Position numbers and translations under genes: made by a program. A DNA stretch of 64,000 nucleotides from Solirubrobacterales bacterium (lineage in GTDB: Bacteria; Actinomycetota; Thermoleophilia; Solirubrobacterales; 70-9): assembly GCA_035573435.1 (NCBI GenBank), contig DATMZR010000006.1, forward strand, positions 124,001 to 188,000, written 5' to 3'. Below are positions 20,566 to 29,716 of this stretch, piece after piece (the stretch's first letter is position 1; every line of letters begins with the position of its first letter). The notes beneath the pieces are model-generated. The model worked only from the letters and a program-made list of their open reading frames with translations. It was not told the origin of the DNA and made no database searches.

Positions 20566-21800
20566 GCCCCAGCTTCGACGTCGAGGCCTATCTGGTCTCG
20601 CTGGAGCCCTTCGGCTGGCGCTTGGGCCTGGAGCGCATCCGGCGGTTGGTATCGCTGCTGGGCATGCCGCAGCACCGCTTCGCCTCGATCCATGTCGTCG
20701 GCACAAACGGCAAGTCGTCGGTGGCGGAGATGACGGGGGCGCTGCTGCGAGCCCACGGGAAGGCCGTCGGCGTCTATCTCTCCCCGCACACAGAGCGCTG
20801 GTCCGAGCGGGTTCGGATCGGTGGCGCCGAGATCGCTCCCGGCGAGTTCGCGGCGGCGGCCGAGCGGGTCGCGCAGTCGATCGAGACTGTCAACCGGACC
20901 CTGGCCGAGGATGAGTCCGTGACCCAGTTCGAGGCGGTCACAGCAATCGCCTTCGTCGCTCTCGCGTCCGCGGGGGTCGAGTTCGGCGTGATCGAAGCCG
21001 GGCTGGGGGGCCGGCTGGACGCCACCAACGTGTTGCCCTCGGGGGCCACGGTGCTGACCTCGGTCGGCCTGGAGCACACGGAGTGGCTGGGCGACACGCA
21101 GGAGGCGATCGCCGCCGAGAAGCTCGCCGTACTGCGCGACCACACGACGCTCGTGATCGGGCGGCTCGACGAAGGGGCTCGCGAGCTGGCGATACGAACA
21201 GCTGCCGAGCGAAACGCCCGCCTGATCGCGGCCGGCGAGCTCGATCCCGGTGTGCGACTCGCCGTCCCGGGCGCCTACCAGCGGCGAAACTTCGCCGTGG
21301 CCACGGCCGTCGCCGGCGCCACCCTCGGAGCCCTCGACCACGACCGGGTGCAAACCGTCGCCGAGGGACTCGAGCTGCCGGGGCGCGTCCAGCTCTTGGA
21401 GGGGGACCCGCCCGTGATTCTCGATGCGGCGCACAACCCCGACGGTGCCCGCGCGCTGGCGGAGGCGCTGCCTGAGGCGGTGGGCCAGGCGCCGGTTGTG
21501 GCCTGCCTCGCGAGCCTGGCGGACAAGGACGCCGCCGGGGTGCTGGCGGCGCTCGCGCCGCGTCTCGCGGCCGCCATATGCACGGAGCTCCCAGGCGAAC
21601 GTCTGGCGCGAGCCGGTCGACCCGGCGCCGCGGCTACGGACGCGGCGCGACTGGCGGAATTGGCCCGCGACGCGGGCCTGACCGCGGTCGACGCGGTCCC
21701 CGAGCCGGCGGCGGCCGTTGAGCGAGCTCGCGAGCTCGCGCGCGGGCAGGGCGGAGTCGCGCTGGTCACGGGGTCTCACTATCTCTTGTCCTACGCGTGA
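20562..21800 (+). CDS. folC: Bifunctional folylpolyglutamate/dihydrofolate synthase, probable CTG start
   Basis: An ATP-dependent Mur-ligase-family enzyme that adds glutamate to folates. The P-loop is G-T-N-G-K-S-S (near residue 47), followed by S-P-H-T-E-R-W-S-E-R and the D-A-A-H-N-P-D-G-A motif of the C-terminal half. The family N-terminus (A-Y-L-V-S-L-E-P-F-G-W-R-L-G-L-E-R-I) is present, but the only ATG/GTG/TTG in frame is TTG 20622, which would cut it away. A CTG at 20562 overlaps the valS stop (CTGA), mimicking the ATGA couplings elsewhere, so I place the start there (412 residues). The gene identity is certain; the start is not. Confidence 0.93.
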
Positions 21801-21805
21801 CGCGC

Positions 21806-21811
21806 TAACCT
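21806..21811 (+). promoter_or_regulatory. -10 box (TAACCT) of the 41-residue membrane protein gene
   Basis: TAACCT, 7 bases before the GTG at 21819; leaderless pattern without a ribosome site. Confidence 0.5.
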
Positions 21812-21818
21812 CGGCCCG

Positions 21819-21944
21819 GTGCGCATGGACCGCGAGGCGCGCTCTGAGCTCCTCCAGATGATGGGGTTGGTCGCCACCGTCGTGGCGATCGTGATCCTGG
21901 TCTTCTTCGGGCTCGGCTACGTGTTCGGAAGGCTCTTCCTGTAG
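21819..21944 (+). CDS. 41-residue single-span membrane protein
   Basis: A short frame from GTG 21819 (alternative ATG 21825) to TAG 21944. A charged N-terminus (M-D-R-E-A-R-S-E-L-L-Q) precedes one long hydrophobic helix (M-G-L-V-A-T-V-V-A-I-V-I-L-V-F-F) and a G-Y-V-F-G-R-L tail. The hydrophobicity is typical of a real single-span protein, and the -10 box spacing is the same as for established leaderless genes nearby. Function unknown. Confidence 0.6.
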   Translation: MRMDREARSELLQMMGLVATVVAIVILVFFGLGYVFGRLFL

Positions 21945-21997
21945 CCGAGGTCTAGGTCAGCCCCGGAGAACCAGGGTTTGTCCCGCTCTTAACGAAG

Positions 21998-22003
21998 TAC
22001 ACT
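21998..22003 (+). promoter_or_regulatory. Candidate -10 box (TACACT) of the zinc-ribbon gene
   Basis: TACACT lies 27 bases before the ATG at 22031, which would give a short leader of about 20 bases. Confidence 0.35.
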
Positions 22004-22030
22004 CCGCCCTCAGCTCATGCGGGGCTCACC

Positions 22031-22756
22031 ATGCTCGTAGCGCTTTTCGGCATCACGGACGAGGGCCTCAACCTGTTCGTCAACCTCGTCGTGGTGTTCG
22101 CTGTCGTCATCTGGCTTGCCCTCGTAGCGTGGACCTTCCTGGACGCCCGCCGCCGGATCACGGACCCGTTCCTGGTGGCATGCGCCACCGGCGCCTCGCT
22201 GTTTCCGTTCGTCGGGACGATCGTCTACACGATCCTTCGTCCACCGGAGTTTCTGGAGGATGCCCGGGAGCGCGAGCTCGAGATCCGGGCCGCGGAGCTT
22301 CGCGTCCGGCAGCTGGAGGAACAGTCCTGCCCCAACTGCGGCTACCCCATCGAGCGCACCTATCTCCGGTGTCCGGACTGCAGCGCTCGGGTGAAGGATC
22401 CGTGCGAGGCCTGCAAGAAGCCGATCGACCCACGCTGGACGGTCTGTCCGTACTGCGAGACGCCGCAGCGCCGCGCGGCTCCGCCGCCGCGGCGCGCCGA
22501 GCCCGCCCGGCGCGCTTCGGAGGATGAGCTGCCGTCGCGAGGCGCCCGCCAGAAGCGCACCCCGCGACCGAAGACCCGGCGTACCCCCGCCCAGCAGGGT
22601 CGCGCCGCCAAGCCGCGTTCGGTGCGGCCCGCCAGCGCGCGCCAGGCTGACCGCGCCGCCAAGCGCCAGCCGGGGTCCGGGCGCTCCCCCGCAGCCTCTC
22701 CGCCAACTCGGGAGGCGCCCGGGGAGGATCGGCCCAGGCCGGCCACCGCCTCGTAG
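22031..22756 (+). CDS. Membrane-anchored double zinc-ribbon protein
   Basis: A 241-residue protein with two N-terminal hydrophobic helices (about residues 10-35 and 50-70) in the style of phospholipase-D N-terminal anchors. A coiled-coil-like stretch follows, then four C-x-x-C pairs (C-P-N-C, C-P-D-C, C-E-A-C, C-P-Y-C at about 99-148) forming two zinc ribbons. The last ~90 residues are a low-complexity Arg/Pro/Ala/Lys tail. Double zinc ribbons often mediate nucleic-acid or protein contacts. The function is unknown, but anchoring and a basic tail suggest a membrane-tethered nucleic-acid-binding protein. Confidence 0.85.
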   Translation: MLVALFGITDEGLNLFVNLVVVFAVVIWLALVAWTFLDARRRITDPFLVACATGASLFPFVGTIVYTILRPPEFLEDARERELEIRAAELRVRQLEEQSCPNCGYPIERTYLRCPDCSARVKDPCEACKKPIDPRWTVCPYCETPQRRAAPPPRRAEPARRASEDELPSRGARQKRTPRPKTRRTPAQQGRAAKPRSVRPASARQADRAAKRQPGSGRSPAASPPTREAPGEDRPRPATAS

Positions 22757-22773
22757 CCGCCCGCGCACACCGG

Positions 22774-22779
22774 TAGCCT
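22774..22779 (+). promoter_or_regulatory. -10 box (TAGCCT) of ndk
   Basis: TAGCCT, 9 bases before the GTG at 22789. No Shine-Dalgarno sequence. Confidence 0.5.
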
Positions 22780-22788
22780 TCCCGCCCC

Positions 22789-23214
22789 GTGAGCGCCGAG
22801 CTCAAGAAGGCCAGGACACTGGTCCTGATCAAGCCCGACGCCTTCGAGCGCGGCCTCACCGGCGAGGTGCTGGCGCGATTCGAGCGAAAGGGCCTGCGCA
22901 TCGCCGCCCTGCGACAGCTTCACATCGACGATGCCTTCGCCGGCCGTCATTACGCGGAGCACGCCGAGAAGCCGTTCTTCGGCGAGCTGGTCGAGTTCAT
23001 CACCAGCGGGCCATTGGTCGCGGCGGTGCTCGAGGGGCCCGGGGCGGTCGCCGCCGCTCGACAGGTGATCGGGGCGACGAATCCGCTCGAGGCGGGACCC
23101 GGCTCGATCCGTGGCGACTTCGCCGTGGAGGTGACGTTCAACCTGGTCCACGGCTCCGACTCAGACGAGTCGGCAGCGCGCGAGATCGCGCTCTGGTTTC
23201 CAGATCTCGATTGA
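22789..23214 (+). CDS. ndk: Nucleoside diphosphate kinase
   Basis: A 141-residue enzyme that transfers the gamma-phosphate from ATP to nucleoside diphosphates through a phosphohistidine. The active-site motif N-L-V-H-G-S-D-S carries His121. The N-terminal [10 protein letters not shown] motif is intact. Its TGA overlaps the TTG start of maf, so both nucleotide-metabolism genes are translated together. Confidence 0.97.
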   Translation: MSAELKKARTLVLIKPDAFERGLTGEVLARFERKGLRIAALRQLHIDDAFAGRHYAEHAEKPFFGELVEFITSGPLVAAVLEGPGAVAAARQVIGATNPLEAGPGSIRGDFAVEVTFNLVHGSDSDESAAREIALWFPDLD

Positions 23215-23816
23215 CGCTGATCCTCGCTTCCGCGTCACCGAGGCGGCGCGAGATCCTGGGCGTGCTCGGGATCCCCTTCGAGCTGGTGGTCCCTGAGGTC
23301 GACGAGCTGGCGGAAGGAGTTCCGGAGGTGGTCGTGGTCGAAAACGCTCGCCGCAAGGCGGCCGCCGGGCTGAGAGAAGCGGACCATGCGGGCAAGAGCG
23401 CGATCGCGCTGGGGGTGGATACCGAGGTGGTCATCGACGGGCACCTGCTCGGCAAGGCCGGCACGCGAGACGAGGCCCGCGAGCGCCTCCAGATGCTCGC
23501 CGGCCGCACCCATACAGTGCTCAGCGGCCTCGTCCTGCAGCCCGCCGACCCTTCGGATGAGGAACCACGCGAGCGCTCGGGCGTGGCCGGGACGGACGTC
23601 ACCTTCCGCGAGCTGGACCGAGCCACCCTTGATGCCTACCTCGCCTCCGGGGAATGGCAGGACCGCGCCGGCGCCTATGCGATCCAGGGCCTGGGCTCCC
23701 TCCTGGTAGAGCGCGTTGAGGGTGACTTCTCGAATGTCGTCGGCCTGCCGCTGAGGCTGCTCTTCGATTTGGCGCCAGAGCTGCTCGCCGCCGTTACCCC
23801 GGTACAAGGGCCCTGA
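23211..23816 (+). CDS. maf: Maf-family nucleotide pyrophosphatase
   Basis: A 201-residue Maf/YhdE-type house-cleaning enzyme that hydrolyses non-canonical or modified nucleoside triphosphates to monophosphates. The signature [10 protein letters not shown] lies at residues 6-15, followed by [10 protein letters not shown], and by the Y-A-I-Q-G-L-G and N-V-V-G-L-P elements near the C-terminus. TTG 23211 (TTGA overlap with the ndk stop) is chosen; there is no better start near the conserved N-terminus. Confidence 0.95.
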   Translation: MTLILASASPRRREILGVLGIPFELVVPEVDELAEGVPEVVVVENARRKAAAGLREADHAGKSAIALGVDTEVVIDGHLLGKAGTRDEARERLQMLAGRTHTVLSGLVLQPADPSDEEPRERSGVAGTDVTFRELDRATLDAYLASGEWQDRAGAYAIQGLGSLLVERVEGDFSNVVGLPLRLLFDLAPELLAAVTPVQGP

Positions 23817-23916
23817 CATGGGGACGAATCGAGCATCGATGAGGGGGCCAAAACGATCCCCAGAGACTAACCCTCAGGTCGATCGTGAATGTTGGCACCG
23901 GGGGGTCATCCTGCAA

Positions 23917-23944
23917 TTGAGGCTGCTTTGGCGTTCGCTACACT
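23917..23944 (+). promoter_or_regulatory. Sigma-70-type promoter of the mre operon (TTGAGG-16-TACACT)
   Basis: TTGAGG at 23917-23922 and TACACT at 23939-23944 are 16 bases apart, the best -35/-10 pair seen in the window. Transcription would start about 85 bases before the mreB ATG, leaving a real leader. I see no other gene in the 219 bases between maf and mreB. Confidence 0.55.
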
Positions 23945-24035
23945 CCGCGCGCGGCGCGGCCTCCGACGGCCGCCTCTAGGTGTGTGCGAGCTGCCGCTCG
24001 CGCCGACCGCTTCCCTCGACCCAACCCCCCAACTG

Positions 24036-25091
24036 ATGGGCCTGTTCAGCAACCTAGGTGGTTTCGGTGGCCGCGACATGGCCGTCGACCTCGGCACCGC
24101 GAATACCCTCGTCTACGTTCGGGGGCGCGGGATCGTGCTCTCGGAGCCCTCCGTGGTGGCCGTGGATGCCCGCACCGGCGAGGTGCACGCCGTGGGTGTG
24201 GAAGCGAAGCGGATGCTCGGTCGCACGCCGGGCACGATCCGCGCCATTCGACCCCTCAAGGATGGTGTGATCGCCGACTTCGACGTCACAGAGGAGATGC
24301 TGCGCCACTTCATCCAGCGCGTCCACCAGAACCGGTTCGCGCATCCCCGGGTGGTGGTCTGCGTTCCCTCGGGTGTCACCGGCGTCGAGAAGCGCGCCGT
24401 CGAGGAGGCTTGCCTGTCGGCTGGTGCCCGCCAGGCCTACCTGATCGAGGAGCCGATGGCGGCGGCGATCGGGGCGGGGCTGCCGGTCGGCGAACCGACA
24501 GGGAGCATGGTCCTGGACGTCGGCGGCGGCACCAGCGAGGTCGCGGTGATCTCGCTCGGCGGGATCGTGGTGTCGGAGTCGATCCGGATCGGCGGTGACG
24601 AGCAGGACGACGCGATCGTCAACTACTGCAAGCACGAGCACAAGCTGTTGATCGGCCAGCAGACTGCCGAGGAGGTGAAGCTCGAGATCGGCTCGGCTGC
24701 GCCGCTGCCGGAAGAGGTGACCACGGAGATCCGGGGGCGGGACATGGTCACCGGGTTGCCCAAGACGATCATGCTCACCTCGACCGAGGTGCGCTCGGCC
24801 CTCGAGGAGCCGATCAACCAGATCGTGGTGGCGGTGAAGGACACCCTGGACCGCACCCCGCCCGAGCTGGCTGGAGACATCATGGACCGGGGCATCACCC
24901 TGGCTGGAGGCGGCGCCCTGCTTCAGGGCATGGACCATCGCCTGCGCGAGGAGTGCCAGATGCCGGCCCAGCTGACCGAGTCGCCGCTCACCTGCGTGGC
25001 GGTTGGCTCGGGCCGCTCGCTGGAGGAGTTCGAGGCCATCCACCGGATGAGCAGAAACTCCCACCGCCGCGGCTTGATCGGCTCGGGATAG
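24036..25091 (+). CDS. mreB: Rod shape-determining protein MreB
   Basis: A 351-residue actin homologue that forms membrane-associated filaments directing lateral cell-wall synthesis. Phosphate-1 motif D-L-G-T-A-N-T lies near residues 19-25, phosphate-2 D-V-G-G-G-T-S-E-V near 160, and the adenosine motif L-A-G-G-G-A-L-L near 290. The ATG at 24036 gives the normal length. First gene of mreB-mreC-mreD-mrdA-rodA, which shows that the organism is likely rod-shaped, or is at least equipped for elongation-type growth. Confidence 0.98.
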   Translation: MGLFSNLGGFGGRDMAVDLGTANTLVYVRGRGIVLSEPSVVAVDARTGEVHAVGVEAKRMLGRTPGTIRAIRPLKDGVIADFDVTEEMLRHFIQRVHQNRFAHPRVVVCVPSGVTGVEKRAVEEACLSAGARQAYLIEEPMAAAIGAGLPVGEPTGSMVLDVGGGTSEVAVISLGGIVVSESIRIGGDEQDDAIVNYCKHEHKLLIGQQTAEEVKLEIGSAAPLPEEVTTEIRGRDMVTGLPKTIMLTSTEVRSALEEPINQIVVAVKDTLDRTPPELAGDIMDRGITLAGGGALLQGMDHRLREECQMPAQLTESPLTCVAVGSGRSLEEFEAIHRMSRNSHRRGLIGSG

Positions 25092-25106
25092 GCGGCGCCG
25101 GGCGCT

Positions 25107-25979
25107 GTGTACCGGAAGCAGGTCAGAAGGCGCCGCGCGATCCTCGTACTTTTGGTCGTCGCGGCTTTGGTTTTGCTCTCGACTCAGTTCTCGGAGGCCG
25201 AGGGCGGCCCGCTGCACTCGATGCAACGGGCCGTGGCGTCGGTCTTCGGCCCGCTCGAGGAGGGGGCCACCCGCGCCCTGAAGCCGGCCCGCGACCTGGT
25301 CAACTGGGTCGACGAGACCTTCAGCGCCAGGGGCGAGAACGACGACTTGCGCAGCGAGGTCGAGCAGCTGCGGTCACAGCTTGCCGAGGCGCAGTCGGCC
25401 GAGGGCGAGAACGAGCAGCTTCGCGGGCTGCTCGGCCTCGACCGGCAGGGCACGCTGGCAGGTTATGAGCCGGTGACTGCGCGCGTCATCGCGCGCTCCC
25501 CGACCGTCTGGTACTCGACTGTGACCATCGACAAGGGCTCCAGCGCCGGGGTGAAGGTGGACGACCCGGTGGTCACCGGCGACGGGCTCGCCGGCCGGAT
25601 CACGGACGTCACCCACGGGACGGCGGTGGTCACCCTGATCACCGACGACCGCAGCTCCGTCTCGGCCCGGGTGTTGCCCAACGGCCCCCAGGGCGTGGCC
25701 GAGCCGGAGGTGGGTGATCCAGATCAATTGCTGTTGGACTTCATCGATCCCAATCAGCCGATCCAACGGGGTCAGATACTCGTCACGGCGGGGTGGAGCA
25801 ACGGCACGATCTCCTCCGCCTTCCCGCCGGGGATCCCGATCGGCAAGGTGAGCGACGCGTCCGTGGGGGAACAGCAGCCCTACCAGCGGGTGCACGTGAC
25901 TCCGTATACCGACATGCGCGAGCTCGACTACGTGCAGGTCGCCACCGGCGGGCCGACACGGCCGGGGGTGCCTGGATGA
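25107..25979 (+). CDS. mreC: Rod shape-determining protein MreC
   Basis: A 290-residue protein with a short basic cytoplasmic N-terminus, one transmembrane helix (residues 11-28), a coiled coil (about 75-115, E-N-D-D-L-R-S-E-V-E-Q-L-R), and the two beta-barrel domains of MreC (A-R-V-I-A-R-S-P-T-V-W-Y, then K-G-S-S-A-G-V-K-V-D-D-P-V). It links MreB filaments to PBP2 in the periplasm-side space. GTG start 15 bases after mreB; its stop overlaps the mreD start. Confidence 0.96.
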   Translation: MYRKQVRRRRAILVLLVVAALVLLSTQFSEAEGGPLHSMQRAVASVFGPLEEGATRALKPARDLVNWVDETFSARGENDDLRSEVEQLRSQLAEAQSAEGENEQLRGLLGLDRQGTLAGYEPVTARVIARSPTVWYSTVTIDKGSSAGVKVDDPVVTGDGLAGRITDVTHGTAVVTLITDDRSSVSARVLPNGPQGVAEPEVGDPDQLLLDFIDPNQPIQRGQILVTAGWSNGTISSAFPPGIPIGKVSDASVGEQQPYQRVHVTPYTDMRELDYVQVATGGPTRPGVPG

Positions 25980-26578
25980 TCGTCACCTGGCGGATAGCCC
26001 TCCGGATCGCGCTGATCGTGGTGGTCACAATCGTGCTCCAGATCTCGTTCTTCTCCTACCTGACCCTTTTCGGGACGACGCCGAACGTGGTTCCGCTGAT
26101 GGTCGTCTCGCTCGGCCTGCTGGGCGGCGTGATGGTCGGGGCCGTGTGCGGCTTCGCCGCCGGGTTGCTGCTCGATTCGGCGCTGCTCCAAACGCTTGGA
26201 GTCTCATCGCTGGTCCTGCTCGGCGCCGGGTACCTCGCCGGCCGCTTCCGCGAGGGGGCGGAGGTATCCAACTCGCTTATCCCCCCGCTCTTGGCGGGGG
26301 CGTTGACGACTGCCGCCGCGGCCGGGTTCGCGGCGATCCAGCTGATGCTTGGCGTCCACACGACGGTCAGCCTCCTGGTTCTGAGGGAGATCTTCATTCA
26401 GGGCCTGCTGGCCGTGCTGCTCACGATCCCGATCTATCCGCTGATCCGCCGGGCCCTGCGGCCGGCCCTGATCGACGACCTCGCCGTGCTCGGGGCAAGG
26501 AGCCCGATCACGCGCGGCCTGGCACGGGCCGGCAGGGCGCGAGGGCGACGCATCAGGCGGGCCGCGGGTTACTCGTGA
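25976..26578 (+). CDS. mreD: Rod shape-determining membrane protein MreD
   Basis: A 200-residue protein with five predicted transmembrane helices and the family's small Gly-rich loop (G-F-A-A-G-L-L-L-D-S near residue 60). The basic C-terminal tail is R/A-rich. ATGA overlap with mreC and an overlap with the PBP2 start make it an internal operon gene. It is part of the elongasome with MreB, MreC, RodA and PBP2. Confidence 0.94.
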   Translation: MIVTWRIALRIALIVVVTIVLQISFFSYLTLFGTTPNVVPLMVVSLGLLGGVMVGAVCGFAAGLLLDSALLQTLGVSSLVLLGAGYLAGRFREGAEVSNSLIPPLLAGALTTAAAAGFAAIQLMLGVHTTVSLLVLREIFIQGLLAVLLTIPIYPLIRRALRPALIDDLAVLGARSPITRGLARAGRARGRRIRRAAGYS

Positions 26579-28488
26579 TGTTCAACGAGCGGGAGCGACC
26601 GCTGATGCCGGCCCAGTTCGCGGTTCGCGTGGCCATTCTCAGCGGCCTTGCGCTGATCATGTTCTCGCTCGTGTTCTTCCGCCTCTGGTACCTCCAGGTG
26701 CTGTCGGGAGACAAGTACCTGAGGGCGGCCCAGAACAACCAGGTTCGCGAGATCACGGTGCGGGCACCGCGCGGAGAGATCGTGGACCGAAACGGACATG
26801 TCCTCGTCTCCAACCGGGCGGCCCTGGCCCTCCAGCTCCAGCCGACCGAGCTGCCGCGCTCGCACCGCAAGCGCCAGCAGGAATTCGCCCGCCTGGGCCA
26901 GGCGATTGGCATGTCTCCCGACCAGATCCAGGAGCAGCTGCGCAAGCAGACGAAGGAGCTGCCCGCGAACCCGGTGACCCTGAAGCGCGACGTGAACTAC
27001 GACCTCGTCTACTACCTGCGCGAGAATCAGGCGCAGTACCCGGGAGTGAGCGTGCAGCACGTGTACGTGCGCAACTACCCGAACGGCAGCCTGGCGGCCC
27101 AGATCTTCGGCTACGTGCGCGAGGTCACCGAGGATCAGCTCAAGGAGGCCCGCTACCAGGGGTTGGTGCCCGGCGACCAGGTGGGCCAGTCGGGCGTCGA
27201 GAACACGTACGACAACGTCCTGCGAGGCACGAACGGCATGACGCGAGTTCAGGTCGACGCACAAGGCCAACCGACGGGCGGCGTGCTCAGCCAGACGGAG
27301 CCTCGAGCGGGAGACAACCTGCTGTTGACGATCGACAGCCGCGTGCAGGCGGCCGGCGAGGCAGCCTTGGGAAGCTTCAGCACCCCCGGCGCTTTCGTGG
27401 TCATGAACGTGCGGGACGGCGCGATCCTGGGACTCGGCTCGTCGCCCACCTACGACCCCTCGGTGTTCACCAAGCCGGTGATCCCTCAGTCGACCATCGA
27501 CCAGATCTTCTCCGACAACGCCGGGTCCCCATATACCGATCGCGCCATCCAGGGCCTGTATCCAACGGGCTCCACCTTCAAGCCGATTACGTCTATCGCC
27601 GCGCTGGAGAGCGGTGTGCTGACGCCGAGCACCACGATCGTCGACGGGGGCACGTTCACGATCGGCGGCCTCTCGTTCCACAACGCGGGGGGCGCTTCGT
27701 ACGGCGCACTCCAGCTACCCGAGGCCCTCCAGGTCTCCTCCGACGTCTTCTTCTACAACGTCGGGGCCGACCTCTACGAGCACGGGGGGGACGCGCAGCA
27801 GCACTGGGCGACGGAGCTCGGGATCGGCCACACGACCGGGATCGACATCCCGGGCGAGGGAACCGGCCTGCTACCGAGCCCGGAGTGGCGCGACGAGCTC
27901 TATAAGGAGGGAGAGACGGACCGGCCATGGACCGTGGGCGACAACGTCAACCTTGCCGTGGGCCAGGGAGACCTGCAGACGAACCCACTGCAGATGGCGG
28001 TCGCCTACTCCACGATCGCCAACGGAGGCGATGTAGTCAGGCCCCACGTCGGGATGTCGGTCGATGACGCGAGCGGTCGGGTGGTGCAGGAGATCGATCC
28101 GGCGCCCCAGCGCCACCTGGATATCGCCCCGCAGTACCGACAGGCGATCCTCGAGGGCATTCACATGGCGGCCCAGTCGCCTGGCGGCACCTCCTACTCG
28201 GTGTTCGGCAATTTCCCGATCCCGATGGCCGGCAAGACCGGGACCGCGGAGCGCATCGGCCAGGCGGATCAGTCCTGGTACGTCGCGCTTGCCCCCTATC
28301 CCAACCCTGACATCGTGGTCGCCGCGACGATCGAGCAGGGGGGCTTCGGAGTCGACGCGGCAGCGCCCGTGGCCTGCAAGATCCTCGAGTCCTACTACAG
28401 CGCGGCGACCGCCGGCAAGAAGAAGGCGGCCAAGAAGTTACGGGGGGGATCCTGCGCCGGTGCGTCGACGGGGGGCGGCTACGAATGA
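26578..28488 (+). CDS. mrdA: Penicillin-binding protein 2 (elongasome transpeptidase)
   Basis: A 636-residue class B PBP that cross-links peptidoglycan for elongation. One N-terminal membrane helix (about 20-40) is followed by the PBP dimer domain (R-A-P-R-G-E-I-V-D-R-N-G), then the transpeptidase domain with the active-site S-T-F-K (Ser332), the S-S-D motif, and K-T-G-T (Lys553). The C-terminus ends in a Lys-rich segment and a Gly-rich tail. The start is ATG 26578; GTG 26575 (GTGA overlap) is also possible. Partner of RodA encoded directly downstream. Confidence 0.97.
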   Translation: MFNERERPLMPAQFAVRVAILSGLALIMFSLVFFRLWYLQVLSGDKYLRAAQNNQVREITVRAPRGEIVDRNGHVLVSNRAALALQLQPTELPRSHRKRQQEFARLGQAIGMSPDQIQEQLRKQTKELPANPVTLKRDVNYDLVYYLRENQAQYPGVSVQHVYVRNYPNGSLAAQIFGYVREVTEDQLKEARYQGLVPGDQVGQSGVENTYDNVLRGTNGMTRVQVDAQGQPTGGVLSQTEPRAGDNLLLTIDSRVQAAGEAALGSFSTPGAFVVMNVRDGAILGLGSSPTYDPSVFTKPVIPQSTIDQIFSDNAGSPYTDRAIQGLYPTGSTFKPITSIAALESGVLTPSTTIVDGGTFTIGGLSFHNAGGASYGALQLPEALQVSSDVFFYNVGADLYEHGGDAQQHWATELGIGHTTGIDIPGEGTGLLPSPEWRDELYKEGETDRPWTVGDNVNLAVGQGDLQTNPLQMAVAYSTIANGGDVVRPHVGMSVDDASGRVVQEIDPAPQRHLDIAPQYRQAILEGIHMAAQSPGGTSYSVFGNFPIPMAGKTGTAERIGQADQSWYVALAPYPNPDIVVAATIEQGGFGVDAAAPVACKILESYYSAATAGKKKAAKKLRGGSCAGASTGGGYE

Positions 28489-29684
28489 CGGTGTCCGACG
28501 CCTATCCGCGCCCATTCGACGAGCACCGTGCGGCGGGCGCCGCCGAGCGCGGCGGGGTGCTCGGCCTCGACCCGCTGCTCCTGTTCGCCTCCCTCGGGCT
28601 GATCGGCTTCGGGCTCTTCACGCTGGGCGCGGTGACCGGCGGCGACGTTCCCCACGAGCCGTACTACTACGTCATTCGCCAGGCGATCTACGCGGTGATC
28701 GGTATCGCCTTGATGCTCGCGCTGGCCCGAGTCGACTACTCTCGTTTCAGGGAGCTGCGCGTCGGCCTCTACACGGTGATGATCAGCAGCATCGTCTTGG
28801 TGCTGCTTCTGGGCCAGGCCACGCGGGGCTCGAAGCGATGGATAGAGCTTCCTTTCTTCACATTCCAACCGTCGGAGCTGGCCAAGGTGCTGCTGATCGC
28901 AGCCCTGGCCGGGTTCGCGATCGATCGCGGCCGCCGAGTCAAGGAGAGCCAGCAAACGGCGCGTCTGTTGCTGCTGGGCTTCGTGCCGGCACTGATCGTG
29001 TTCATGCAGCCGGACCTCGGGACCGCCGTCACCTACGTCGTGATCACGCTTGCGATCCTGTTCGTGGCCGGGGTGCGCTGGACGCACTTCGCGCTGCTCG
29101 GGACGCTCTTGGCCGCCGCCGTTTCGGCGGTGCTCGTGATCGCGCCGGCGGTCGGTCATCCGGTGCTCAAGGACTACCAGCAGGAGCGATTGACTTCGTT
29201 CCTGAGTCCGAGCCAGGATCCCCGCGACGCTACGTATCAGATCAATCAGTCTCTGATCGCCGTCGGATCCGGCGGCAAGACGGGACGTGGAGACGACTCG
29301 ACCCAAACCGAGAACGGCTTCGTCCCCGATCGCACCACGGACTTCATCTTCTCCGTCGTCGGAGAACGATTCGGCTTCGTCGGTGCCGCCTTCGTCCTAT
29401 CCCTCTACGCCCTGCTGATTTGGAGGGCGCTGCGCATCATGACGCTTTCGAAGAACTTATACGGGAGCCTGATAGCAGGCGCGTTAGCCGCGATGTTCAT
29501 GTGCCAGGTGTTCGTGAACGTCGGCGTTGCCATCGGCATCATGCCCGTGACCGGCATCACGCTCCCGTTGATGAGCTTCGGAGGATCGTCCGTCGTCGTG
29601 ACCTTCATGGCGCTCGGACTCCTGCAAAGCATCTACGTCCAGGCGCGGCTCACCTCCAAGAGCAGGGCGGATCTGCTCCGCTGA
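28485..29684 (+). CDS. rodA: SEDS peptidoglycan glycosyltransferase RodA
   Basis: A 399-residue polytopic SEDS protein that polymerises lipid II and pairs with PBP2. Recognisable stretches are G-S-K-R-W-I-E-L-P-F-F-T-F-Q-P-S-E-L-A-K, M-Q-P-D-L-G-T-A, the extracellular loop around T-D-F-I-F-S-V-V-G-E-R-F-G-F, and P-V-T-G-I-T-L-P-L-M-S-F-G-G-S-S. It is classed as RodA rather than FtsW from its place in the mre operon. ATGA overlap with mrdA. Confidence 0.96.
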   Translation: MTVSDAYPRPFDEHRAAGAAERGGVLGLDPLLLFASLGLIGFGLFTLGAVTGGDVPHEPYYYVIRQAIYAVIGIALMLALARVDYSRFRELRVGLYTVMISSIVLVLLLGQATRGSKRWIELPFFTFQPSELAKVLLIAALAGFAIDRGRRVKESQQTARLLLLGFVPALIVFMQPDLGTAVTYVVITLAILFVAGVRWTHFALLGTLLAAAVSAVLVIAPAVGHPVLKDYQQERLTSFLSPSQDPRDATYQINQSLIAVGSGGKTGRGDDSTQTENGFVPDRTTDFIFSVVGERFGFVGAAFVLSLYALLIWRALRIMTLSKNLYGSLIAGALAAMFMCQVFVNVGVAIGIMPVTGITLPLMSFGGSSVVVTFMALGLLQSIYVQARLTSKSRADLLR

Positions 29685-29716
29685 GCGGATCTCGACCCAA
29701 CTCTTGAGGTGAGTAA

